DNA from: Phycisphaerae bacterium
GTDB taxonomy: Bacteria > Planctomycetota > Phycisphaerae > Sedimentisphaerales > Anaerohalosphaeraceae
Direction of reading: 5' to 3'
Assembly: GCA_021736615.1 (NCBI GenBank)
Contig: JAIPFN010000162.1
Coordinates: forward strand, 1-12,832
Length of the DNA: 12,832 bases
Each line of letters begins with the position of its first letter. The stretch's first letter is position 1. The notes under the pieces are model-generated. The model had not been told where the DNA came from. It worked only from the letters and a program-made list of their open reading frames with translations, and did no database searches. Shown here one piece after another: positions 7,370-12,832 of this stretch. Made by a program: the position numbers and the translations under genes.

Positions 7370-7603
7370 GATAAACTGATGCCAGGTGCAGGACGTTTCT
7401 CCGCCTACCCTGAGATCGACATCCTTAGTCCCATCCTCTCTCCAAATCTGTGGAAGCACAACAGTCTCGATATTAACAACATCGATATCGTTCTGATCAA
7501 TCCACTCATTAGCCCTGACCAAAGCAGCCTCAAAACTCTCAAACTCTCGACCAAAAAAACCACTCTTAATAATCTGCGGAGCAAAATCCTCAAATCGCAT
7601 CAT
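7349..7603 (-). CDS. Small conserved-looking protein of unknown function, 84 aa
   Basis: An 84-residue acidic, soluble protein without signal peptide or membrane helix. It starts MMRFEDFAPQIIKSGFFGRE and contains a mixed alpha/beta pattern (FESFEAALVRANEWIDQN, then VVNIETVVLPQIW) and ends HQFIRVWYDG. I recall similar short proteins in planctomycetes and other bacteria with no assigned function, but this could not be searched. GAGG five bases before the first of two adjacent ATGs is a good ribosome binding site. It is 48 bases downstream of the channel gene on the same strand. Base composition (about 45 percent GC in the stretch counted) is between the channel and hflX. No function is proposed. 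Confidence 0.72.
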   Translation of the reverse strand: MMRFEDFAPQIIKSGFFGREFESFEAALVRANEWIDQNDIDVVNIETVVLPQIWREDGTKDVDLRVGGETSCTWHQFIRVWYDG

Positions 7604-7651
7604 AAAAACCTCACTAAAATATATCCCGTAAGATGGGCTGTGCCAATGCTG

Positions 7652-8452
7652 TTAACTTTTAGTTTCATCTTTCGATAGATAGCCATTATCTACTTCATCT
7701 AGCTTGGCTAAAAATTCTATATCCAATTTATTGTTCAGAGCCATCCTCAATTTTCGGATTTCATTAGAAAGCTCTTTAATGTGTACTTCAATATCTTCCT
7801 CCTCTTCTTCAATTTGTTCACCTACGAACCATGAAGCCACAAACCCGGCAAAAGTACCAAATAAACCCACACCAGTAATCATTAACGCAACTGCGATCAC
7901 CCTTCCTTCGGTAGTTATTGGAAAATGGTCACCGTACCCAACAGTAGTAATAGTCACAAGACTCCACCAAATTGCGTCTCCAGCAGTTTTAATATTACCG
8001 CCTCCAGACCTTTCAACTTCCAATATTGCAATAGAGGAAATTATCAACATCATTATTGAAATAAAAACAACCGAAGAAAAAGCTCCTCTGGCTCTATTTC
8101 TGAACCAAAATTGCATTAGCAGTTTCGCTGACCTCACTCCTCTTAATAACCTTAAAACCCTTACGGCACGAAACGCTCTACCCCATCTCAAAACCCCAAC
8201 CATAGGGATACTTGAAACAAAATCTACCCAGCCCCATTTAAGATATTCCTTTTTATTGCCAGCAGTACCTAAGTTCCAAAAAAATTCACCCAAAAAAACA
8301 AAACAAATAGCCGTATCGATAATATTCAGCAAACTGGAAGTTTCATCATCAAGTTCTACAACAACCTCAACAGCCATAGCCCCCAGAACATAGATACACA
8401 GAATCAGCATTATAAACTGAAACATCCCAACCGTTTTTTTCTCAGAAACCAT
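7652..8452 (-). CDS. Voltage-gated-type potassium channel (six-helix Kv-like)
   Basis: A 266-residue inner-membrane ion channel subunit, expected to work as a tetramer. S1 (about 11-33) and S2 (about 40-60) are followed by S3 (about 72-88). An S4-like helix has spaced arginines (RAFRAVRVLRLLRGVR, 92-107). S5 spans about 123-144, then the pore helix and a canonical K+ filter TTVGYGD (169-175), and S6 (about 183-209). The C-terminal tail is a Glu-rich coiled coil (about 212-245), probably a tetramerisation helix. There is no RCK/TrkA domain. AAAGGAG five bases before the ATG is the strongest ribosome binding site on this strand, and only 15 bases separate it from the hflX stop. It is AT-rich (sampled 60-base stretches are 32-40 percent GC) and favours AGA/AGG and TTA codons, unlike hflX, which suggests recent acquisition. 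Confidence 0.93.
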   Translation of the reverse strand: MVSEKKTVGMFQFIMLILCIYVLGAMAVEVVVELDDETSSLLNIIDTAICFVFLGEFFWNLGTAGNKKEYLKWGWVDFVSSIPMVGVLRWGRAFRAVRVLRLLRGVRSAKLLMQFWFRNRARGAFSSVVFISIMMLIISSIAILEVERSGGGNIKTAGDAIWWSLVTITTVGYGDHFPITTEGRVIAVALMITGVGLFGTFAGFVASWFVGEQIEEEEEDIEVHIKELSNEIRKLRMALNNKLDIEFLAKLDEVDNGYLSKDETKS

Positions 8453-8467
8453 TAAACTCCTTTCGCC

Positions 8468-9775
8468 TTACGCCACCTCAATCCCATCCGGGCAAATTTT
8501 TCGCAGTCCGGGCAGTTGGCTTTTTCCTATTTTTGCTTTTATCACTACATCGCTGTCTTCGTATTCTTCGCTTTGTATTTCTGTGTGTGCCCGCAGGAAG
8601 CTTAGCACCCTGCCGTCGCCTGCGTGGCATCTTACTGTAATATCGGCATCGCCGCCCTTGTATTTGGCCAGCACGGCGCCGGCGACCTTATCCATATTCA
8701 GGCCCGTCTTTGCCGATACGCAAATCGCCTCCGGGTAGATGGTCTGCAAAGATTCGACGTCGATCATACTGGACACCGCGTCGGATTTGTTTAGCAGTAT
8801 CAGCATGTCCTTATCATCGCAGCCGATCTCTTTGAGCACCTTTTCGACGCTTGCGATCTGTTCAAACACCTCCTCGCTGGAAACGTCAATCACATGCAAA
8901 AGCAGATCGGCGTTGACGGCCTCTTCAAGCGTAGCCTTAAACGACTCGACAAGCTGATGCGGCAGATGGCTGACGAAACCTACCGTATCGCTAAGCAGCA
9001 CTTCCGAGCCGCCTTCGATCTGCCACTTCTTAGTCCGCGTATCGAGCGTCGCAAAAAGCTGGTCCTTGACATACACCCCAGCATCGGTAATCGCATTCAT
9101 AAGCGTGCTCTTGCCGGCATTGGTGTAACCGACCAGGCTGACCTTATAAAGCCCCTTGCGGCCGCCGATCTCGCGAAGTTTGCGTTTGTCGATAGTTTCA
9201 AGCTCACGCTTTAGCTCGGCGATGCGTTTATTGACCAGCCGCTTGTCGATCTCCAGCTGCTTTTCACCGGTACCGCGAGTACCCACACCGCCCGAAGCCG
9301 ATCCGCCCGCAACACGGTCCAAATGCGACCACATGCGCGTAAGCCTCGGGTATGTGTATTCCAGCTGGGCAAGTTCGACCTGCAACTTGGCCTGACGAGT
9401 GCGGGCGCGCGTGGCAAATATATCCAGGATAAGCTCGCTGCGGTCGATGACCTTAACTTCGATTATCTTTTCAAGCTCGCGTATCTGCCCCGGCGAAAGA
9501 TCGTTATCGAATATCACCACGTCGGCATTGAAACGCTCGACCCGATCCCAGAGCATCTTCGCCTTGCCCGAGCCGATATACGTCGATGCCTTGATCTTGT
9601 AGACCTTCTGGATAAAACGGTCGACAACCTCTGCGCCCGCACTTTCGACGAGCGAGGCAAGCTCGGCAAGATTATCATCTTTCCGCCCGTCCTCGGCTAG
9701 CCGGCCCATAAGCCGGGCACCGACAAGGATGGCACGTTCTTTATCGACTTCTAATTTTTCTCTAAAATCTTCCAA
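8468..9775 (-). CDS. hflX: GTPase HflX
   Basis: A 435-residue cytosolic GTPase that binds the large ribosomal subunit and is known in other bacteria to split stalled or hibernating ribosomes. The N-terminal HflX domain (about 15-125) contains SGKAKMLWDRV and VIFDNDLSPGQIRELE. The glycine-rich linker GGVGTRGTGE is at 162-171, and a coiled coil at about 172-205. The G domain has G1 GYTNAGKST (216-224), G3 DTVGF (263-267), G4 NKSD (329-332) and G5 SAK (354-356). A C-terminal domain ends at 435, and length is typical. The start is TTG (9773-9775), with AAGGG roughly 11 bases upstream. No ATG occurs until codon 23, within the N-domain, so TTG is likely real. It is the first gene of a four-gene minus-strand run. 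Confidence 0.96.
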   Translation of the reverse strand: MEDFREKLEVDKERAILVGARLMGRLAEDGRKDDNLAELASLVESAGAEVVDRFIQKVYKIKASTYIGSGKAKMLWDRVERFNADVVIFDNDLSPGQIRELEKIIEVKVIDRSELILDIFATRARTRQAKLQVELAQLEYTYPRLTRMWSHLDRVAGGSASGGVGTRGTGEKQLEIDKRLVNKRIAELKRELETIDKRKLREIGGRKGLYKVSLVGYTNAGKSTLMNAITDAGVYVKDQLFATLDTRTKKWQIEGGSEVLLSDTVGFVSHLPHQLVESFKATLEEAVNADLLLHVIDVSSEEVFEQIASVEKVLKEIGCDDKDMLILLNKSDAVSSMIDVESLQTIYPEAICVSAKTGLNMDKVAGAVLAKYKGGDADITVRCHAGDGRVLSFLRAHTEIQSEEYEDSDVVIKAKIGKSQLPGLRKICPDGIEVA

Positions 9776-9820
9776 TTAAAATCACACCCTTTATTAATAC
9801 GAATATTAGTAAAGCGAGAG

Positions 9821-9849
9821 AGTATAACAAAACCGCCAAAATTCATCAA
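9821..9849 (-). promoter_or_regulatory. Putative sigma70-type promoter for hflX
   Basis: Read on the minus strand: -35 TTGATG (9844-9849), a 17-base spacer and -10 TATACT (9821-9826). Transcription would begin near 9814, leaving a leader of about 40 bases before the TTG start. Confidence 0.55.
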
Positions 9850-9924
9850 TTTAATTTACAGCGAAGCGGCAACAAAGAATTTAACGAGGCGAACAACCGG
9901 ACTTTGCCTGTCCAAATCAATGAA

Positions 9925-9957
9925 AAAGTTTACCAAAGTTTACCGTTTTTTTACCGG
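9925..9957. repeat. Tandem 10-bp direct repeat AAAGTTTACC, possible operator
   Basis: AAAGTTTACC occurs twice back to back (9925-9934, 9935-9944), followed by a third partial match, TTTTTACCGG (9948-9957). The 10-base period equals about one helical turn, as in cooperative operator sites. It lies between the divergent hflX and LamG-protein promoters, about 75 bases upstream of the hflX -35 and 200 bases from the other promoter. Confidence 0.45.
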
Positions 9958-10154
9958 TTCGCAGTTGCTATTATTTGTTTGTCCGGTATATCTACTAATT
10001 GCCGCGAAGAAAAATACTTAAATTGAAATTTTTTTTATTCCCTCCAAGCAGCAACAAAACACCATAAATACTTACTCGTCAAGTACTTACAGCCGAGAGC
10101 CGCCATTGCACAGTGAAAACAGCATCTCTGGGAGTTAATTTAGGCAATTTTTCC

Positions 10155-10183
10155 TTGACAAAACATGTTGAAATCGTTATTTT
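10155..10183 (+). promoter_or_regulatory. Strong sigma70-type promoter for the LamG/PEP-CTERM gene
   Basis: A perfect -35 TTGACA (10155-10160), an exact 17-base spacer and -10 TATTTT (10178-10183). The start point would be near 10190, giving a leader of about 115 bases. The surrounding gene-free interval 9776-10303 otherwise holds only the hflX promoter and the tandem repeat. A GTG-initiated 60-codon ORF (10113-10295) crosses this promoter and is not supported as a gene. Confidence 0.65.
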
Positions 10184-10303
10184 TAGTACTATCGATGTGG
10201 TCTCTATATATAAGGCCAATGCTGAAATTAAAAAATTGGGTGTTGAATTGGGTTGGGTGCCTGATGAAAATCCCTATGAGTTTTTTCTAAGTTAGGAGTA
10301 AGT

Positions 10304-11101
10304 ATGATGAACAAGAATGTAATTTCAACAGTTATCGCAATCATCGCTTTAGCAACTGTCTCGGCTTATGCCGGACTTGATACCGGTCTCGTCGAGTACT
10401 GGGCATTTGATGGCGACTCTAGCGCAGCAGTAACCGCCGCCCACGCCGGAACACTTACAACGACCGGTACCGGCAGCGGCACATTCGTAACCGGTAAGTT
10501 CGGTCAGGCCATCGATCTTGAAAGCAGCACCGACAACCAGGCTTATGTAGTAGTCGGCGGTGACGAAAGCGATTTCGATTTTGTAGGCGGCAGCATGAGC
10601 ATCTCACTATGGTACACAACCGAGTCGCTCTACGTAGGTTACCAGACACTCGTAGCCAAAGGTGAAGGCGGCGGTTGGAGACTGGCCAGAAGAGGCACCA
10701 CCGCCAACCTGGTTCAGTTCGCAGGCCCCGGTTCAATCATCATAGACGGAGAGACCGATCAGCAGGACGGCAGCTGGCACCATGCGGTAGCAACTGTTGA
10801 TGCTTCAACAGGCACCACCAGCCTCTACATTGACGGGGTTCTTAAAGGAACCGGCTCTGGAACCATTGGAGACAGGTCCAACGCGATGCAGATCGGCGGC
10901 AACCCTGATGCACCAAACAGGTCCTGGGCCGGCAACTTTGATGACGTCGCAGTCTGGAGTCGCGCCCTTTCAGTCGACGAAGTAACTGCTATCTGGAATA
11001 ACGGAACTGGTGCCAGCGTATCAAGCCTCATTCCAGAGCCTGCAACTTTGGCTATTCTTGGCTTGGGCGGGCTGGGACTTCTGCGTCGCAGACGTGCATA
11101 A
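10304..11101 (+). CDS. Secreted LamG-like (concanavalin A-fold) protein with PEP-CTERM sorting signal
   Basis: A 265-residue exported protein. The signal peptide is residues 1-23 (NKNVISTVIAIIALATVSAYA), with likely cleavage after AYA. A single LamG/jellyroll domain (about 26-235) shows LVEYWAFDGD, GKFGQAIDLE, MSISLWYTT, DGSWHHAVATVD, TSLYIDGVL and NFDDVAVWSRALSVDEV, the standard strand pattern of LamG_3 domains. The C-terminus has the PEP-CTERM signal: PEP at 244-246, a hydrophobic helix (ATLAILGLGGLGLL) and RRRRA. Exosortase would cut here and transfer the protein to the cell surface or exopolysaccharide. AGGAG five bases before the first ATG sets the start. The gene is monocistronic, with its own promoter and terminator, consistent with an abundant surface protein. 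The ligand is unknown. No exosortase is in the window. Confidence 0.93.
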   Translation: MMNKNVISTVIAIIALATVSAYAGLDTGLVEYWAFDGDSSAAVTAAHAGTLTTTGTGSGTFVTGKFGQAIDLESSTDNQAYVVVGGDESDFDFVGGSMSISLWYTTESLYVGYQTLVAKGEGGGWRLARRGTTANLVQFAGPGSIIIDGETDQQDGSWHHAVATVDASTGTTSLYIDGVLKGTGSGTIGDRSNAMQIGGNPDAPNRSWAGNFDDVAVWSRALSVDEVTAIWNNGTGASVSSLIPEPATLAILGLGGLGLLRRRRA

Positions 11102-11133
11102 TCACATAGACAGAAAAGTAAGAAAAAAATATC

Positions 11134-11169
11134 ACGGGGTGGCCTGCTAAACAGGTCGCCCCGTTTTTT
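11134..11169 (+). terminator. Rho-independent terminator of the LamG/PEP-CTERM gene
   Basis: A 12-bp GC-rich stem (CGGGGTGGCCTG, loop CTAAA, CAGGTCGCCCCG; two G-U pairs) is followed directly by six T residues, 33 bases after the stop codon. An A-run precedes it, so it may also work weakly in reverse. Confidence 0.92.
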
Positions 11170-11213
11170 ATGCGCGATTGACAGAAAACACCATTTTTTG
11201 GGGAGGTTTGACT

Positions 11214-11276
11214 ATGTGGAAATTGCCGAAATTGCTTAAAGGTAGATTTTCAGGCGAAAACCGCCGATCCCCCTGA
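11214..11276 (+). CDS. Possible 20-aa micro-ORF with very strong ribosome binding site
   Basis: ATG at 11214 is preceded by GGGGAGG, seven bases upstream, one of the best ribosome binding sites in the window. It encodes MWKLPKLLKG followed by RFSGENRRSP, then TGA: a basic peptide with an amphipathic start. It follows the LamG-gene terminator, and no promoter is obvious. It is immediately followed by an AT-rich inverted repeat, so it may belong to a dispersed repetitive unit rather than be a free-standing gene. No homologue is recognised. Confidence 0.35.
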   Translation: MWKLPKLLKGRFSGENRRSP

Positions 11277-11340
11277 ACCACGAATGCTCCACTATTAACA
11301 CGAAATTTTCATTAATAATTAGTACCTATTAGTGGCTCTA
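11277..11340. repeat. AT-rich inverted-repeat element after the micro-ORF
   Basis: CCACTA (11289-11294) pairs with TAGTGG (11330-11335), and two further pairs follow after one mismatch. The start ACCACGAATG and the internal AACACGAAATTTTC have the look of ACCACGAAT-type dispersed repeats that I recall from environmental bacterial genomes. That resemblance is from memory and untested. No T-run follows a strong stem. Confidence 0.4.
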
Positions 11341-11354
11341 AAGGAACATAATAA

Positions 11355-11933
11355 TTAATAAATGATCGCGCTTAACTGCTGGAGCATTGCCGCTGCTTCC
11401 TCGAAGTTATCCGGGTCAGTCAGTACCTCATCGAAACCTTTGCCAATCAGTGCCGCGGCCTCGTTTTCACCGAGATTTTCGGCTATGGCGATGACTTTAC
11501 CACCTTCAAGCTCGGGATTTGAGCGGATGTATTTGCAAACCTGTCCGGCGTCGATGTCCTGGGCCATGAGATTTATCATAATAATATGAGGTATGATCTT
11601 CTGGGCCAGCAGGCCGGCATCAAAACTGTTAGAGGCAGTGTGGACCTGATAGTTCTTCTTTTCCTGGAAGTACTCGGCCATCCTTTCAGAATATTCCCAG
11701 TCAGTGTCGATGATGAGGATACGCATCTGCCCGATCTCAAGTTCGTCGGTTGGGATATCATGGGCCTTCATAAAACGCACAAGCTCATTGGTGGGTATAC
11801 GCCTGTCCTTTGAACCGGGTATACGATACCCTTTAAGCTGACCCGAGTCGAACCACTTGGTTACTGTCCGCGGGGCAACATTGCATATCTGGGCAACCTG
11901 ACCTGTCGTCAAAACATCTTTTCGTTTCTGCAT
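11355..11933 (-). CDS. Excisionase/MerR-type HTH fused to a degenerate receiver domain
   Basis: A 192-residue predicted DNA-binding regulator. Residues 5-60 form a BldC/excisionase-like winged helix-turn-helix (TTGQVAQICNVAPRTVTKWF, then GYRIPGSKDRRIPTNELVRFM). Residues 69-188 have a receiver fold (MRILIIDTDWEYSERMAEYF...). The phospho-acceptor Asp at the end of strand 3 is Asn (IIMINL, N121), the conserved Thr/Ser is Ala (A151), and the conserved Lys is Asp (LTDP, D173). Only one residue of the acidic pair remains (D76). It is therefore unlikely to be phosphorylated in the usual way. The ATG at 11931-11933 has AGGTG seven bases upstream and lies downstream of a TATAAT box. A reading frame extending back to 12038 is rejected for those reasons. 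The gene is alone on this strand. Its targets are unknown. Confidence 0.88.
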   Translation of the reverse strand: MQKRKDVLTTGQVAQICNVAPRTVTKWFDSGQLKGYRIPGSKDRRIPTNELVRFMKAHDIPTDELEIGQMRILIIDTDWEYSERMAEYFQEKKNYQVHTASNSFDAGLLAQKIIPHIIMINLMAQDIDAGQVCKYIRSNPELEGGKVIAIAENLGENEAAALIGKGFDEVLTDPDNFEEAAAMLQQLSAIIY

Positions 11934-11976
11934 ATTATTACACCTGTATATCCTGCCCGAATATCGAGCATACATA

Positions 11977-11982
11977 ATTATA
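11977..11982 (-). promoter_or_regulatory. Putative -10 box for the HTH/pseudo-receiver gene
   Basis: A perfect TATAAT on the minus strand inside the palindrome-like CGTATAATTATG. The -35 region is poor (G-rich), so activation by another factor is possible. The predicted start near 11970 lies downstream of the codons that would extend the protein to 12038, supporting the short form. Confidence 0.45.
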
Positions 11983-12038
11983 CGTCCGTGTGTTATGGCC
12001 CCCCAAACCTCTGAGGCTAACGAGCAACTTCTTATCAA

Positions 12039-12246
12039 CCTTTCGGCAAAAAAATAACCCCGGACAACAAAACTTTTTAAAACATACGTTTATTGACTAA
12101 TAACACGGTAAGGATTTATCCGATGGTCCGATATTATCCCATTATCACATCGGTTTGTAGACTTATATGGTTACCCCTGAATAACTATCCTGGGTTTGCA
12201 ATTTTGAAGATTTTGCTGTTTTTCATAAAGCCGGTAACCTTTTTTC
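12039..12246. other. Gene-free AT-rich spacer
   Basis: About 200 bases upstream of the pseudo-receiver gene and of the candidate RNA promoter. A 62-codon hydrophobic plus-strand ORF starts at 12093 but lacks a ribosome binding site and runs through the promoter at 12247. Nothing else is supported. Confidence 0.4.
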
Positions 12247-12274
12247 TTGACAAAATTTTAAAAAAAGCAATAAT
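12247..12274 (+). promoter_or_regulatory. Near-consensus sigma70-type promoter in a gene-free region
   Basis: A perfect -35 TTGACA (12247-12252), a 16-base AT-rich spacer and -10 AATAAT (12269-12274). No protein gene with a ribosome binding site follows for over 450 bases. Confidence 0.5.
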
Positions 12275-12280
12275 GTATTG

Positions 12281-12573
12281 ATTGATAACCGAAATAAAAG
12301 GCGTGAATCCCATTTTGCGAACAATTGACTATTGTAATCGTACTCTGGGTAAAGCCGGTTTAGCCCTTCTGGGCAAAAAGGCAGTAAAGCTATTAAGGAC
12401 ACTGATGGCACAAGGAAAGGGCGAAAGGCGCAAAAGCGTCAAGTCCAATTTTCCGACTGCATCGGTGATTATGGTCACTTGAAACTGATGAATATAAAAA
12501 TTGCGATACAGGAGTCCAAGAGTAGAGGAATGAAGACATTGTCAGAAAACCTTAGTTTTAGCCCTGACAGAGC
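12281..12573 (+). ncRNA. Candidate small structured RNA (family not recognised)
   Basis: The segment downstream of the 12247 promoter holds a series of short hairpins: ACAAT-TGACT-ATTGT (12321-12335); GCCC-TTCT-GGGC (12363-12374) inside a longer interrupted stem (12354-12382); GGCGC-AAAA-GCGTC (12427-12440); and TTGTCAG...CTGACAG (12539-12570), with a nested AAAAC/GTTTT stem. Its only longer ORF (12282-12482, a TTG start) lacks a ribosome binding site and a protein-like pattern. The 3' end is undefined because no T-run follows the last hairpin. It could instead be the long leader of the gene at 12748. The assignment is inference from promoter plus structure. Confidence 0.25.
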
Positions 12574-12652
12574 TATATAAACAGCAAAGAATAACTCTGT
12601 TTGTGCGGAATCTGCGCTCCTGATATACGCATTTAAATAAAGATTTTTCAGT

Positions 12653-12658
12653 ATAATT
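12653..12658 (+). promoter_or_regulatory. Possible -10 box for the right-edge gene
   Basis: A perfect TATAAT about 90 bases upstream of the ATG at 12748. The -35 region (GCATTT at 17-base spacing) is poor and there is no extended -10, so this is a weak call. Confidence 0.3.
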
Positions 12659-12747
12659 ACCATTTCTTATTAAGCATTTCCTGCTTTTGACCGGGAAAAA
12701 TTTGCGCGATTAACACTGACCAAGCTTAATATAGAAAGGTAACAAAA

Positions 12748-12832
12748 ATGGGTATATTACTAGCCGGAGCAACCGAAATCGCAATAGGCGGTGTCGGACT
12801 GGTGATCGGATTTGGAGTCGCTTATCTATTGC
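12748..12832 (+). CDS. N-terminus of a membrane-anchored protein (runs off right edge)
   Basis: ATG at 12748 with AAAGG eight bases upstream. The 28 visible codons read MGILLAGATEIAIGGVGLVI then GFGVAYLL, a single hydrophobic helix with small residues and no basic N-terminal cluster. The GxxxGxxIGFGVAYLL pattern resembles the N-terminal anchor of RNase Y and some other cytoplasm-facing anchored proteins, but 28 residues are too few to decide. No function is assigned. Confidence 0.65.
   Translation, partial: MGILLAGATEIAIGGVGLVIGFGVAYLL

Noticed and set aside
7704..8393. 229-codon plus-strand open frame antisense to the potassium channel
   Set aside because: It mirrors the channel's codon structure, is Ser/Thr/Pro/Ile-rich with no domain pattern, and the opposite strand encodes a clear TTVGYGD channel with a strong ribosome binding site.
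10113..10295. 60-codon GTG-started ORF just before the LamG-protein gene
   Set aside because: The strong TTGACA-17-TATTTT promoter lies inside it, it has no ribosome binding site, and it matches no family I recognise. Its C-terminal half is somewhat protein-like, so a remnant is possible.
11934..12038. 35-residue N-terminal extension of the HTH/pseudo-receiver protein
   Set aside because: It would begin upstream of the TATAAT box, shows no conserved pattern, and lacks a ribosome binding site, whereas the internal ATG at 11933 has AGGTG at seven bases.
12415..12470. Possible cyclic-di-GMP-I (GEMM) riboswitch, suggested by GGCGCAAAAGCGTC and nearby AAGGAAAGGG
   Set aside because: The conserved GCAAAGCC and tetraloop-receptor arrangement is not present. 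The resemblance is only a short A-rich loop.
12093..12482. Two consecutive in-frame ORFs (62 and 66 codons) separated by a TGA, considered as a broken gene or a recoded stop
   Set aside because: Neither half resembles a known protein, there is no ribosome binding site, and a promoter-like sequence crosses the junction. There is no evidence for selenocysteine insertion.
1..12832. CRISPR array, tRNA or rRNA gene, insertion sequence or integrase
   Set aside because: No spaced direct repeats, tRNA cloverleaf, rRNA stretch or transposase-like protein could be seen on either strand.

Overview
The window looks like chromosomal DNA from a Gram-negative-type bacterium, most likely a planctomycete of the Phycisphaerae/Sedimentisphaerales kind. 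The basis is a LamG-fold protein ending in a PEP-CTERM sorting signal with an RRRRA tail, a split pilM-pilN-pilO-pilP-like-pilB-pilT locus, and intermediate GC. This placement is inferred from protein style, not from a marker gene.

Positions 1-5679 (minus strand) hold a type IV pilus or type II-secretion-like machine in transcription order: pilM, pilN, pilO, a PilP/GspC-like protein, the pilB/gspE ATPase, and the start of a PilT-type ATPase that runs off the left edge. PilM, PilN, PilO and the PilP-like protein would form the inner-membrane alignment complex. PilB would drive extension and PilT retraction. Every gene has a recognisable ribosome binding site, and the PilP-like and pilB genes overlap by ATGA.

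Positions 6194-9775 (minus strand) hold a second co-directional set: hflX (ribosome-associated GTPase, TTG start), a voltage-gated-type potassium channel, a small 84-residue protein of unknown function, and gpsA (glycerol-3-phosphate dehydrogenase). The channel gene is clearly AT-richer than hflX and uses different codons, so it may be an insertion into an older hflX-gpsA neighbourhood. Palindromes cluster before and after gpsA.

Positions 9776-11170 (plus strand) are a stand-alone unit: a strong sigma70-type promoter, a secreted LamG/PEP-CTERM protein, and a clear intrinsic terminator. Beyond the terminator lies a 20-codon ORF with a very strong ribosome binding site, followed by an AT-rich inverted repeat.

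Positions 11355-11933 (minus strand) encode an excisionase/MerR-type helix-turn-helix fused to a receiver domain whose phospho-acceptor, Thr/Ser and Lys positions are all replaced, that is, a pseudo-receiver. Then come about 800 bases without a convincing protein gene. They contain a near-consensus promoter and several short hairpins, a possible small RNA. At the right edge a new plus-strand gene begins with a hydrophobic N-terminus.

The least explained parts are the pseudo-receiver regulator, the 12247-12745 region, a 30-base repeat element carrying tandem heptamers (two copies, in the pil/gpsA intergenic spaces), the paired 10-11-bp hairpins upstream of gpsA, and the SD-led micro-ORF.
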